From contig NZ_JAENWM010000001.1 in assembly GCF_016650035.1 (NCBI RefSeq), positions 1 to 64,000 of the forward strand: DNA of 64,000 bases. Direction: 5' to 3'. Below the pieces are notes generated by a model that saw only the letters and a list, made by a program, of their open reading frames with translations, searched no databases and was not told the DNA's origin. Every line of letters starts with the position of its first letter. Positions within the stretch are counted from its first letter, which is position 1. A program made the position numbers and the translations under genes. The DNA is from Clostridium sp. Its GTDB lineage: Bacteria > Bacillota > Clostridia > Clostridiales > Clostridiaceae. Positions 56,121-64,000 of the stretch are shown one piece after another.

Positions 56121-56480
56121 ATGAGTGGAACTTTAAGTTGTACTGCAACAAATTGTGTTAATAATATGTCTGGATTATGCTCAGCGAGTACTATCAATGT
56201 TTTTGGGTCAAATGCTCATAGTAGTGAGAAAACGCAGTGTGAAACTTTTGCTGAAAAGGGGATAAAGAATGCATTAGCTAATGTACTGAATAATAATATC
56301 GTTGGGGAATTTCAACAAGTATTTAATAGTGAATCTATAATGATGAGCCCAAGTATTAGGTGTGATGCCACAAGTTGTGTTCATAATGAAAATAATTTGT
56401 GTGCTGCTGATAATGTTATGGTCAGTGGAATCGGTGCTATTACAAGTGGAAGAACACAATGTGAGACATTTAAAGAATAG
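56121..56480 (+). CDS. DUF1540 tandem-domain protein
   Basis: 119 residues with two DUF1540 copies (about 2-45 and 76-119). Each holds the spaced Cys pattern C-x4-C-x7-C ... C, as in LSCTATNCVNNMSGLC with a later TQCETF, and the linker is rich in Asn. Such proteins are small, predicted metal binders of unknown function, often upregulated in sporulating cells (general knowledge, not shown here). ATG 56121 has GAGGAG 9 nt upstream; ATG 56115 is closer than ideal. The next gene encodes a paralogue. Confidence 0.75.
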   Translation: MSGTLSCTATNCVNNMSGLCSASTINVFGSNAHSSEKTQCETFAEKGIKNALANVLNNNIVGEFQQVFNSESIMMSPSIRCDATSCVHNENNLCAADNVMVSGIGAITSGRTQCETFKE

Positions 56481-56570
56481 TCAAAGTATTTTCCTGTTTA
56501 TTATATTTGTTTTATAGTATAATAAATTACAAGCTATAAAATATAATAATAAATAGTGGGAGGGATAACC

Positions 56571-56939
56571 ATGAAGGGTACACTAAGTTGTAATGCAAGA
56601 GATTGCGTCAACAACATATCTGGGATATGCTCGGCGATTACTATTCATGTTTTAAGATTAACTGCTAATAATAGTGAGTCAACAAGGTGTAAAACCTTTT
56701 CTCATAAGGGATTAAAGAATTCATTAGCTAATGTACTGAATAATAATGTAGTGGGTGAATTTAAACAAGCATTTAATAATGAATCTATAGTAATGAATCC
56801 AAGGGTTAGATGTGAAGCTATAAATTGTATTCATAATATGGAAGAAATATGTAAAGCAAAAAATGTTTTAATTGAAGAAGTAAGAGATTTAGATAATGTA
56901 AAAACACATTGTGATACTTTTGAAAAATTAAAAAAATAA
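56571..56939 (+). CDS. DUF1540 tandem-domain protein, paralogue
   Basis: 122-residue paralogue of the preceding protein with the same two-domain Cys spacing (LSCNARDCVNNISGICSA ... RCKTF and RCEAINCIHNMEEIC ... HCDTF). The shared central stretch KNSLANVLNNNVVGEF is near identical in both, so they arose by tandem duplication. GGGAGGG precedes the ATG at 56571. The gap between the two genes is 90 nt and has a possible own promoter. Function unknown. Confidence 0.75.
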   Translation: MKGTLSCNARDCVNNISGICSAITIHVLRLTANNSESTRCKTFSHKGLKNSLANVLNNNVVGEFKQAFNNESIVMNPRVRCEAINCIHNMEEICKAKNVLIEEVRDLDNVKTHCDTFEKLKK

Positions 56940-56963
56940 GTTTGTTTAAATATTATATTTACG

Positions 56964-57044
56964 ATAAAAGCCTTTAATCTCACTGTTTCAAGGGTGGGAG
57001 TAAAGGCTTTATTCACTACCGCTGATTTATCTGTGGTAGTGAAT
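56964..57044 (+). terminator. Two terminator-like hairpins after the DUF1540 pair
   Basis: First: AAAGCCTTTA / TAAAGGCTTT (56967-57010). Second: ATTCACTACC / GGTAGTGAAT (57011-57044). Both are perfect stems; the first ends in TTTAT and the second in A/T. Confidence 0.65.
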
Positions 57045-57088
57045 AATGTAGATTAATAGTTATAAGTAAGAGTTGGAGGATGGAAAAT

Positions 57089-58516
57089 ATGAAAAGTAAG
57101 AGAAAATTTGATAATTATGTTATTCCAGTTGAGAAAAACGTGGATTATATAATGAATATAGATAACATGGGATACCAGGGTGAAGGGGTAGGTAAGATAG
57201 ACAATTTCACTGTTTTTGTAGCTGGTGCAATCTTAGGGGAAAAGGTTAAAATAAAAATTGTTAAAATTTCTAAAAATTTTGCTTTTGGTAAATTATTAGA
57301 GATAATTGAATCATCACCTAACAGAGTAGAGGCGATTTGCAGTATATATAAAAGCTGCGGAGGCTGCAATATACAACATATGGATTATAATGCGCAATTG
57401 GATTTTAAAACTAATAGGGTAAAAGAGGTCATAAATAGAATAGGAAAATTAGAAGATGTTATAATACACAAAGCACTGGGAATGGAGAATCCCTATAATT
57501 ATAGAAATAAGGTTCAATTACCTGTATCTAATAAAAATGGAGAGGTACGTATTGGATTTTATGCGGAGAGAAGTCATGACATAGTAAATATGGAAACTTG
57601 CCATATTCAAGATAAAGTAGCAGATGTTGTGGTAAAGCTTACAAAACAATGGATGAGTGAATTTAATATACAAAGTTATAATGAGGAAAATCATACGGGG
57701 TCAATTCGCCATATTATGATTAGAAAAGGTTTTAAAACAGGAGAAATAATGGTGGTAGTGGTTACAAGTGGTAAGAACTTTCCACAAAGCGCAGAATTTA
57801 TAGCTATAATGACTAAAAAGATTCAAGGGCTTGTCAGTATAGTACAAAATATAAACAGTGAAAAAACAAATGTAATATTAGGGTCACGCTGCGTTACATT
57901 ATGGGGAAAAGATACTATAACTGATTATATTGGAGAATTTAAATTTCAGGTATCTCCACTATCGTTTTTCCAAGTTAATTCAATTCAAACTGAAATACTC
58001 TACAGCAAAGTTCTAGAGTATGCAAATTTAAGTGGTGGAGAAGTGGTGCTTGACGCTTATTGTGGTACAGGTACTATATCACTATTTTTATCTAAGAAGG
58101 CTAAAAAGGTATTAGGCGTAGAAATAGTACCAGAAGCTATTGAAAATGCTAAAATAAATGCAAGTGAAAACAATATACATAATACAGAATTTATAGTAGG
58201 CGAGGCAGAAAAGATTATTCCAAAGCTTATTAGTGAGGGAGTACAAGCTGATGTGGTGGTTGTTGATCCACCTAGAAAAGGATGCGATAAAATTCTTTTA
58301 GAAGCCATAAGTAGTATGGGACCTAAAACTATAGTCTACGTTTCTTGTGATCCAGGGACTTTAGCCAGGGATTTGGGAATTTTAGATGAACTGGGATATA
58401 AGACTTTAGAGATTCAACCAGTTGATATGTTTCCACAGACGGCACATGTGGAGTGCGTGGCGAGGATAGAGCGGTGCCACCCACGTGGCAAGTGGCATAT
58501 TGAAAATTTAATATGA
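57089..58516 (+). CDS. rlmD: 23S rRNA (uracil-C5)-methyltransferase RlmD-type
   Basis: 475 residues, TrmA/RlmC/RlmD family: N-terminal TRAM domain (about 12-70), a [4Fe-4S] Cys set in [14 protein letters not shown], a SAM-binding Rossmann domain with [13 protein letters not shown] and DPPRKGCD, and the catalytic Cys in [16 protein letters not shown]-dependent methylation of a 23S uracil is expected. Start ATG 57089 follows GGAGG; the 57080 start is inside it. The last 14 residues ([13 protein letters not shown]) extend beyond the usual family end. Confidence 0.9.
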   Translation: MKSKRKFDNYVIPVEKNVDYIMNIDNMGYQGEGVGKIDNFTVFVAGAILGEKVKIKIVKISKNFAFGKLLEIIESSPNRVEAICSIYKSCGGCNIQHMDYNAQLDFKTNRVKEVINRIGKLEDVIIHKALGMENPYNYRNKVQLPVSNKNGEVRIGFYAERSHDIVNMETCHIQDKVADVVVKLTKQWMSEFNIQSYNEENHTGSIRHIMIRKGFKTGEIMVVVVTSGKNFPQSAEFIAIMTKKIQGLVSIVQNINSEKTNVILGSRCVTLWGKDTITDYIGEFKFQVSPLSFFQVNSIQTEILYSKVLEYANLSGGEVVLDAYCGTGTISLFLSKKAKKVLGVEIVPEAIENAKINASENNIHNTEFIVGEAEKIIPKLISEGVQADVVVVDPPRKGCDKILLEAISSMGPKTIVYVSCDPGTLARDLGILDELGYKTLEIQPVDMFPQTAHVECVARIERCHPRGKWHIENLI

Positions 58517-58525
58517 ATTTAGAGG

Positions 58526-58563
58526 AAACTCACCAATTTTTGATATTAATTGGTGAGTTTTTT
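58526..58563 (+). terminator. Terminator after rlmD
   Basis: Perfect 13-bp stem AAACTCACCAATT / AATTGGTGAGTTT with a T-run; A-runs on the left may let it serve the minus-strand patB too. Confidence 0.85.
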
Positions 58564-58696
58564 GGTGGTTTGTGATGGGTATTTTAGGTGCGTTTTATAT
58601 AATAAAGTGTAGAAATAGATTAATTCTAAAAGTAGAAGATGTTAAAGCGAAGCATTTTTTTCATTTACAGAAAAGTATTAAATTCTGTAAATTGAA

Positions 58697-59893
58697 TTAT
58701 TTATTTAGTACTGCATCTTTGATACGCTTTAATCCCTCTGCAAGTGTAGCGCGGGGGCAGGCTAAGTTAAGACGAATGAAGCCTTCAGAATTATCTACAA
58801 ACATATCGCCGCCTTCTAGTAGAACGCCAGCGTTGTTTGCAAAGTAGAGTGGTAATTCCTTTTCATCAGGTAAGTATGGCCCTATGTTTACCCAGGCTAA
58901 ATATGTTGCTTCAGAAATCTTAAATTTAGTTTCTTTCAAGTGTTCGTCAAGGTAATTTTTAGTAAATTTAAAATTCTCATCGAGATATAGATTAAGTTCG
59001 CCCAGCCATTCGTGTCCGTGCTCATAGGCTGCTTGTGCGGCTGCTATGCTTAGTGGGTTTTCCATTCCAAAATGACGAACGTTCCAAATTTCTCGTATTT
59101 CATCATTTGGAATTATTATATTTGCGAACATCATGCCAGCTAGGTTGAACGTTTTACTTGGAGCCATACAAGTTATAATTTTATTATTTTCAGGGAAGAG
59201 CTTGGCAAGTGGTATATGCTGTTTGTCAGCTCGTAGAAGATCACAATGGATTTCATCTGATATTACAAATAGATCATTTTCTATGGCGATATCTCCGAAA
59301 GTTTTTAGCTCTTTCTCAGTCCAAACACGTCCTGTAGGATTATGTGGATTGCAGAATATACAAAGTGTAGTCTTAGGATCTTTTGCTTTTGACTTTAGGT
59401 CTTCGAAATCCATAGTAAATTCACCTTGTGAGTTTATAAGGTCAGACGTAACTATTTCTATGTTATTGAAATCAGCTGCATGTTTGAAATATGCATATGA
59501 AGGTGTTATTATCAGAATTTTTTCATCGGCCTTGCAGATATACTCAATCAATTCAAAAAGAGCAGGTATAACGCCGTGTGAAGTTTTCAAATGTTTTTTT
59601 TCAAAAGTCCAATCGTAGAAATTTTCAGTCCACTTTGAAAAAATTTCATAGTACTGTGGATCAAAAACCATTGAATATCCCAAAATACGTTTATCTAGTC
59701 TTTCTTTCACAGCATCGATAACAACCTTTGGCGTTGCAAATTCCATATCAGCTACCCACATGCGTATAAATTCATCATCTGCGTATGGAAACTCCATAGT
59801 TTTTGGAGCTTTAAAAATATAGTCGCGAAAACCGTCTGTGTTCATGGCGTTTGTGCCCCTACGTTCTATGACTTCATCAAAATTATATTTCAT
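58697..59893 (-). CDS. patB: PatB/MalY-type PLP-dependent C-S lyase
   Basis: 398-residue class I aminotransferase-fold enzyme of the MalY/PatB group, which cleave cystathionine or cysteine conjugates. Motifs: MWVADMEFATP near the N-terminus, HNPTGRVWT, VISDEIHCDL and the PLP lysine in APSKTFNLAGMM. AAGGGAGG precedes the ATG. A divergent XRE regulator is 214 nt away with several dyads between, so its expression is probably controlled by that protein. Product could be homocysteine, pyruvate and ammonia, or H2S from cysteine; the substrate is not fixed by sequence. Confidence 0.9.
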   Translation of the reverse strand: MKYNFDEVIERRGTNAMNTDGFRDYIFKAPKTMEFPYADDEFIRMWVADMEFATPKVVIDAVKERLDKRILGYSMVFDPQYYEIFSKWTENFYDWTFEKKHLKTSHGVIPALFELIEYICKADEKILIITPSYAYFKHAADFNNIEIVTSDLINSQGEFTMDFEDLKSKAKDPKTTLCIFCNPHNPTGRVWTEKELKTFGDIAIENDLFVISDEIHCDLLRADKQHIPLAKLFPENNKIITCMAPSKTFNLAGMMFANIIIPNDEIREIWNVRHFGMENPLSIAAAQAAYEHGHEWLGELNLYLDENFKFTKNYLDEHLKETKFKISEATYLAWVNIGPYLPDEKELPLYFANNAGVLLEGGDMFVDNSEGFIRLNLACPRATLAEGLKRIKDAVLNK

Positions 59894-59958
59894 TAAAAAG
59901 CCTCCCTTTTATGTAAGTGTTAATTTCATTATGGCATTATATATACAAATAATCAAAG

Positions 59959-60092
59959 TGATAAAATTTATCAAGGCGATACTATTTTATATAAAAGTAT
60001 CTGATAAGTGGAATTTATCGTATTAATTTGATAGAATATAACTACAAAATTTAAATTCAAACTAGTTTCATGGAAAAGTATCATATAACGAT
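59959..60092. promoter_or_regulatory. Clustered dyads between patB and its XRE regulator
   Basis: Four inverted repeats built on GATA/TATC: TGATAAA-A-TTTATCA (59959-59973), a long imperfect palindrome GATACT ... AGTATC with TTTTATATAAAA core (59979-60002), GATAA-N7-TTATC (60003-60019), and GTATC-N7-GATAC just before the XRE ribosome site (near 60078-60094). They are candidate operators for the XRE protein or a Fur-type factor. Confidence 0.45.
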
Positions 60093-60107
60093 ACAAGGAG
60101 GAAATCT

Positions 60108-60815
60108 ATGAATCCTATAAATGTAGAAGTTGGTTATAAAATCCATAATTTTAGAAAGGGAAAAGGACTAACCCTGTCGCAGCTTGGGCTTGCCATAAAC
60201 AAAAGTAAGGCGACTGTCTCAAAATATGAAAAGGGTGAAATATCAATTGATATTATTACTTTATATAATATTGCAGATGTGCTTAATATTCAGGTCATGC
60301 AGTTGTTATTCATAGCTAAAAATAACATTGAGACTCTCTATGAAAATGAACCTACGGGTAATTTTAAAAATGCAAATAGGTATTATACATATATTTTTGA
60401 TGGACGAAATAATCAGCTAATTAAAAGTGTGATAGATATAGTCAAAAACGAGGATACAAGCAGACTTCATACGATGCTTTATATGAATGTGAAAGACTAT
60501 AGTGAATATCAAAACTGTGAGAACACATATGTTGGCTACACTGAGCATTTCGATTCGCTCACACGTATCAGTTTGACTAATCAGGCGACTCAAGTGGAAA
60601 CATTTACTATAAATATTCTAGCATCTTTCCTAGAGTCTGATGTGAAATGGGGACTTGGCTCTGGAGTGTCCTTTCGGCCGTTCATGCCGATTTCCGTTAA
60701 AATGCTACTGTCTAAAAATCCTCTTAAAGAGGATGATGATTTAATAAAGCAACTAAGGATTTCAAAAGAAGATATTAGGCTGATAAAGATATTTAATATG
60801 TTTACAGTGATATAA
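60108..60815 (+). CDS. XRE-family transcriptional regulator
   Basis: 235 residues. N-terminal helix-turn-helix at about 8-60 (GYKIHNFRKGKGLTLSQLGLAINKSKATVSKYEKGEI) of the Cro/CI type; the C-terminal 150 residues have no domain I recognise and may sense a ligand. Divergent orientation to patB suggests it controls that gene (inference). AAGGAGG precedes the ATG. It is not paired with a toxin or phage gene. Confidence 0.85.
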   Translation: MNPINVEVGYKIHNFRKGKGLTLSQLGLAINKSKATVSKYEKGEISIDIITLYNIADVLNIQVMQLLFIAKNNIETLYENEPTGNFKNANRYYTYIFDGRNNQLIKSVIDIVKNEDTSRLHTMLYMNVKDYSEYQNCENTYVGYTEHFDSLTRISLTNQATQVETFTINILASFLESDVKWGLGSGVSFRPFMPISVKMLLSKNPLKEDDDLIKQLRISKEDIRLIKIFNMFTVI

Positions 60816-61009
60816 TAAAACCAAACTATGAATTTTATGATTTTTAGAATGTGAATATAAGGGAAAAATGTAATGGAAAACAAGGGAGACCTCATACTTG
60901 TTGGACGAATTTGAAATGCAAGGAGAATTATCAATCTTGCAGCATCCAATGAGAAGTTGTACTTTTCGGAGCTTTCCCTGGCACTTAACTTGTTACTTTA
61001 TTGAGTATA

Positions 61010-61195
61010 ATGCTAATGAAACTAGTTATGAATCCAAAGAAAACAATATATTTATAATGTAAATCATCAACAGTTGCAAGAGACATAAAGAGACTTAAAG
61101 CTGGCGGATATAAAGAAAATGAAGTTCTGCCAGTGGATATGTTTAAATTGTCGACACATGTGGAATCGGTTTTGAGACTGATAAAAAAAGAGTAA
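61010..61195 (+). pseudogene. C-terminal remnant of an RlmD-type methyltransferase
   Basis: In one frame: MNPKKTIYL, then TAA (61055-61057), then CKSSTVARDIKRLKAGG ending VDMFKLSTHVESVLRL and TAA at 61193-61195. It aligns with the RlmD C-terminus (Cys-Asn-Pro-Ser-Thr region and VDMF ... HVE motif); the stop replaces the Ser before the catalytic Cys. The N-terminal 300 or more residues are missing. It is not a copy of the live rlmD: the sequences differ throughout. The rest of the 60816-61428 gap before it holds no readable gene. Confidence 0.75.
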
Positions 61196-61227
61196 TAAGA
61201 CAGCAACAGGGATTGGAATATTGCTAG

Positions 61228-61273
61228 AAAAGGCGTTGGTTATCTTTAGTGTAGATGATCAACGTCCTTTTTT
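61228..61273 (+). terminator. Terminator after the rlmD remnant
   Basis: AAAGG-C-GTTGGTTATC pairs with GATCAACG-T-CCTTTT, followed by T. It survives although the gene is dead. Confidence 0.65.
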
Positions 61274-61363
61274 GTGTATATAATTGGAATTTGTTTGGGT
61301 ATTTGTGTGAACTTTAATCATAAACCACATACATGGAAGTAGTTGTGAGGTCAATAATTAATT

Positions 61364-61392
61364 TTGACAATACATCTACATAGATGTACAAT
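61364..61392 (+). promoter_or_regulatory. Promoter of the MarR-pirin operon
   Basis: -35 TTGACA (61364-61369), 17-bp spacer, -10 TACAAT (61387-61392). The spacer is fully occupied by the left operator arm. Confidence 0.75.
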
Positions 61393-61413
61393 AAATCTAT
61401 GTAGATGTATTGT
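61367..61413. promoter_or_regulatory. Composite MarR operator
   Basis: Perfect 19-bp inverted arms ACAATACATCTACATAGAT and ATCTATGTAGATGTATTGT separated by 9 bp. Each arm is itself a near palindrome with ATCTA-x2-TAGAT, the shape of a MarR-dimer site, so two dimers could bind side by side over the -35 to start region. Confidence 0.75.
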
Positions 61414-61428
61414 ATGGAGGAACGTATT

Positions 61429-61857
61429 ATGTCGAAACTGAGTAAAACAGATGCCAGCTTAATGATAGGGTTTAGCCGTATTGCCAATTTTCTTCAACGT
61501 GAAGTCGGTCTCTTATGTAATGATTATGATTTGACGCAGACACAATTTGCTGTATTGGAAGTATTAAATTCAAAAGGAGAACTGCTTGTTGGCGAAATTC
61601 AAAGACTCATTTTAAGTACGCCTGGAAATGTGCCTTATGTCATAAATAATTTGATAAAAAAGGGGTTCGTTACGAAGACCGCTGTAGAGTCTGACCGACG
61701 ATGTAGTAGGATTGGATTAACTCAAAAGGGAAGAGATAAAATCATGGAAGTGCTGCCTACCCATGATCAACTGCTTACAGAGAAGTTTGAAGTTTTAACA
61801 GATGAAGAAAAGGTAGATTTGATAGAAATTTTTCGCGAAATTCGTCAAAGATCATAA
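61429..61857 (+). CDS. MarR-family transcriptional regulator
   Basis: 142 residues with the winged-helix MarR fold: dimerisation helices at both ends, recognition helix in GEIQRLILSTPGNVPYVINNLIKKG and wing VESDRRCSRIGLTQKG. No redox cysteine pair typical of OhrR is obvious apart from single Cys residues, so ligand sensing is open. GGAGGAACG decides ATG 61429. It likely represses its own operon through the composite dyad. Pirin follows after 12 nt. Confidence 0.9.
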   Translation: MSKLSKTDASLMIGFSRIANFLQREVGLLCNDYDLTQTQFAVLEVLNSKGELLVGEIQRLILSTPGNVPYVINNLIKKGFVTKTAVESDRRCSRIGLTQKGRDKIMEVLPTHDQLLTEKFEVLTDEEKVDLIEIFREIRQRS

Positions 61858-61869
61858 AGGAGAATAGAT

Positions 61870-62889
61870 ATGATTATTGAAAAAGGTAAAATAGAATTTT
61901 CACTAAAAACACAAAATCCATTTGTGGCAACCATGCACCATATTGACCATTTCCCTCCAGGAGATGGCAATTTAAGACCTTCGATTAAAAGACAATACAA
62001 TAGGAATGGTGACTTTGATACACAGGCCAACTGGCATATGTACTATGGTAAAGATGTACCTGGTTTCCCAGCACATCCTCATCGTGGTTTTGAGACGGTA
62101 ACCGTTGTGTTAGAAGGAACCGTTGATCATGTTGATGGTTTAGGTTCAAAAGGCAGATACAGCAATGGTGATGTTCAATGGATGACTGCAGGTAAAGGCT
62201 TACAACATTCGGAAATGTTTCCACTGCTATCAACGGATCGTGAGAATAGATTAGAACTTTTTCAGATTTGGCTGAGCTTAGATAGTGAACATCGTATGGT
62301 GGAGCCGAATTATAAAATGCTTTGGTGTGAAGAAATACCAGTCATAACGGTTACTGATCATGCTGGCTTACAAGTGAAAATCACACTTTTTGCTGGAGAG
62401 CTAAAAGGTAAAGTAGCTCCATCACCTCCAGAAAATTCATGGGCAAGTAATCAGAAGAATCACCTTTCTATTCAGGTGCTTGAACTTGAACCTAGTGCAT
62501 CTTATATCATTCCAGAAGCATATGCTACAATGAATAGGTCACTATATTTCTACGATGGTGAAGCTCTAAGTGTTGAGAAGGAACTTTTTACAGATAAGGG
62601 TTATGCTTTCTTAACTGCTGAAACAGAGACAGTTATTATAAATGAAGGTTCAACACCTGCTAAAGTACTTATTCTCGAAGCTGAACCAATCCTTGAATCA
62701 ATTGTTAGTCATGGACCTTTTGTTATGACAACAGATGAGGAAATCGCACAGGCTTTTAAAGACTACAAAGAAACAAAATTTGGTGGATGGCCATTTTCAT
62801 CTTCAGAAATATATCATGATGTTAACCAGGTACGTTTTGCAAAATATGTTGATGGAACCGTTGAATACCCAAATAAGAAGGATATATAA
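61870..62889 (+). CDS. Pirin-family protein
   Basis: 339-residue bicupin of the pirin family. N-terminal cupin with HPHRGFETVTVVLEG (metal-ligand His/Glu), then the second cupin to the C-terminus. Pirins are often quercetin 2,3-dioxygenase-like or redox-responsive, usually beside MarR or TetR regulators and FMN reductases, as here. The catalytic activity is not established for this subtype. AAGGAGAATAG precedes the ATG, and the next gene overlaps its stop (TAATG). Confidence 0.88.
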   Translation: MIIEKGKIEFSLKTQNPFVATMHHIDHFPPGDGNLRPSIKRQYNRNGDFDTQANWHMYYGKDVPGFPAHPHRGFETVTVVLEGTVDHVDGLGSKGRYSNGDVQWMTAGKGLQHSEMFPLLSTDRENRLELFQIWLSLDSEHRMVEPNYKMLWCEEIPVITVTDHAGLQVKITLFAGELKGKVAPSPPENSWASNQKNHLSIQVLELEPSASYIIPEAYATMNRSLYFYDGEALSVEKELFTDKGYAFLTAETETVIINEGSTPAKVLILEAEPILESIVSHGPFVMTTDEEIAQAFKDYKETKFGGWPFSSSEIYHDVNQVRFAKYVDGTVEYPNKKDI

Positions 62890-63461
62890 TGAAAATACTA
62901 GCATTTGCAGGTAGTAGTAGGAAAGAATCGTTTAACAAAAAATTAATTAAAATAGCTGCAAAAGGAGCTATAGAAGCAGGGGCTATTGTCACAGTAGTAG
63001 ATTTAGCTGATTATCCTATGCCTCTTTATAATGGTGATTTATAAGCTGATGAAGGAATGCCTCAGAATGCTCAAAGGTTTAAAAAGCTACTCTTAGAGCA
63101 TGATGGAATTATGATTGCATCACCGGAGTATAACAGCTCATTTTCTCCTTTGTTGAAAAATGTACTTGATTGGGCATCTAGAGCAGAATCAGAAGACGAG
63201 GCAACTTACTCAGCATATAAAGGCAAAGTGGCAGTTATTATGTCCGCATCGCCGGGTGCTTTAGGAGGAAGTCGTGGCCTTGTATTTCTAAGAATGTTGT
63301 TATCAAACATGGGGGTGATTGTTTTGCCTGATCAAAAATCAGTTCCAAGTGCAAGTAAAGCATTCAGTGCAGATGGTTTCCTTATTGAAGAAAGGCACCA
63401 AAAATCAGTGCTAAAACTTGGTAACGAGTTGGCGCGAGTTATGGTAAACTTAAATAGTTAA
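62889..63461 (+). pseudogene. NADPH-dependent FMN reductase, nonsense-mutated
   Basis: In-frame protein of 190 codons with a TAA at 63042-63044 (codon 52). Before it: FAGSSRKESFNKKLI, the FMN-binding N-terminus; after it: GIMIASPEYNSSFSPLLKN, LDWASRAE and the C-terminal half of the flavodoxin-like fold. Both halves are otherwise intact, and one base change (for example GAA to TAA) explains it, so it is a recent lesion. Reinitiation at ATG 63057 would give a 134-residue protein lacking the FMN phosphate loop. The gene overlaps pirin by one base. Confidence 0.85.
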
Positions 63462-63605
63462 CAAATCACTACAATGGCAATAAATATAATTTGTTTAGTC
63501 CTTTTATCTATTTTTGCGTTTCAAAGTAAAAAAGATTATTTGCTACTAGATAAGTATCTTCAAATTGCTCTCTAAAATCAACTAGATTAGATATTCTTAA
63601 TCTTA

Positions 63606-63795
63606 AGTTAAAAGGTCGTGAGAAAATCGATATTAATATTAGGGTAATCAATATCGCAAAATGCAGCAAGCTGCGACCTGCAATCTAGTAAGTTGAATCA
63701 ATCTCGTCTATCGCTCAAAGGAAATACCCCAGAGATTAAAGTTTCATATCAAAAGGTCGCTTAGGCTAAGTAATAGATTGGATGATCTTTTTGCT
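63606..63795 (+). ncRNA. Candidate structured non-coding RNA
   Basis: No ORF is visible in 63462-64000. This part folds into clear helices: AGGTCG / CGACCT enclosing CGATATT / AATATCG and GCAGC / GCTGC; then CAATCTA / TAGATTG enclosing AATCTC / GAGATT. A second AGGTCGC at 63754-63760 can pair with the same GCGACCT, giving an alternative fold. A weak AGAT / ATCT hairpin with five T ends it near 63795. I could not match it to a named RNA family. Confidence 0.45.
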
Positions 63796-63823
63796 TTATA
63801 TTAATAATAATTTCTGTCTCAAA

Positions 63824-63977
63824 AATATTCGACTCATGAGTTTGTCTAACAATTATTAAATATTACATGAAAATCCCTTCTTATGTCGAATATTAAAGAT
63901 ATAGGGAGGGATTATTTTAGGGCATATTTAGAAGGGAAGATAGATATCGTTTATACCTAGATCATTAGACAAACTCA
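63824..63977. repeat. Interleaved inverted repeats at the window end
   Basis: TGAGTTTGTCTAA / TTAGACAAACTCA (63837-63849, 63965-63977; 13 bp perfect), AATATTCGAC / GTCGAATATT (63824-63833, 63885-63894; 10 bp) and TCCCTTCT / AGAAGGGA (63874-63881, 63930-63937). The pairs cross one another, so they would form a pseudoknot-like or alternative structure, or mark the ends of a small element of about 140 bp. The window stops soon after. Confidence 0.5.
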
Positions 63978-64000
63978 CATGTGGAAGGGAAGCTGAGCCC

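Noticed and set aside
58572-58847. 91-codon plus-strand ORF after rlmD
   Set aside because: Mostly antisense to patB, no ribosome site and no recognisable domain.

Overview
The window is a low-GC, densely coded chromosomal segment that reads as a spore-forming Clostridium (Clostridium sensu stricto or a near relative). The case rests on AT-rich codon use, strong AGGAGG/GGGGTG ribosome-binding sites with ATG/GTG/TTG starts, the sporulation and germination genes spoIIP and gerS-like/alr, a flavodiiron-rubredoxin-reductase fusion typical of anaerobic clostridia, and gene orders common in clostridia: ftsEX-ctpA-minJ-like-uvrBA, and uvrC-PHP-murB-rapZ-yvcK-whiA-dnaE-pfkA-pyk. I saw no rRNA, tRNA, CRISPR array or intact transposase.

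Layout. 0.1-2.2 kb: a gene remnant, galE and an orphan membrane ORF. 2.2-5.6 kb (minus): a membrane-anchored MutS-like ATPase and leucyl aminopeptidase, the latter behind a sigma-A promoter with a perfect Fur-type box. 5.8-10.0 kb: DMT transporter, CMP-kinase-like protein, SpoIIP, two small proteins and a HAD phosphatase. 10.0-10.6 kb: a probable C-rich small RNA and a 57-codon gene. 10.6-13.2 kb (minus): FdpF-type O2/NO reductase with an operator beside its -10 box. 13.4-18.2 kb: small exporter, then a MoxR-DUF58-membrane protein operon. 18.5-23.7 kb: acpS, gerS-like, alr, a MazEF module whose antitoxin is frameshifted, and split transketolase. 23.9-28.2 kb: ftsE, ftsX, ctpA, minJ-like. 28.2-31.9 kb: accessory insertion (221-bp palindromic element, class II Fic protein, NlpC/P60 hydrolase). 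32-43.5 kb: SOS-controlled uvrB, uvrA, an FHA-FtsW-PBP cell-wall set, YdjM-like, uvrC and a PHP hydrolase. 43.6-55.9 kb: murB, rapZ, yvcK, whiA, a CBS/DRTGG regulator, dnaE, pfkA and pyk. 56.1-58.5 kb: two DUF1540 proteins and rlmD. 58.7-64 kb: PatB-type lyase with a divergent XRE regulator, a dead rlmD paralogue tail, a MarR-pirin-reductase operon whose reductase carries a stop, and two non-coding structured stretches.

The housekeeping parts cover cell-wall synthesis and division, nucleotide excision repair, glycolysis and carbon-flux control. The most informative signals are regulatory: Fur/PerR-type dyads, a LexA box, a CggR-like operator ahead of pfkA-pyk, a composite MarR operator, a probable anti-Shine-Dalgarno sRNA and several large unexplained inverted-repeat structures. 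Three genes are broken (mazE, the FMN reductase, the second rlmD). I found no complete new defence or biosynthetic system. The best candidates for something undescribed are the C-rich sRNA (10.07-10.19 kb), the palindromic element (28.23-28.45 kb) and the structured RNA near 63.6-63.8 kb.
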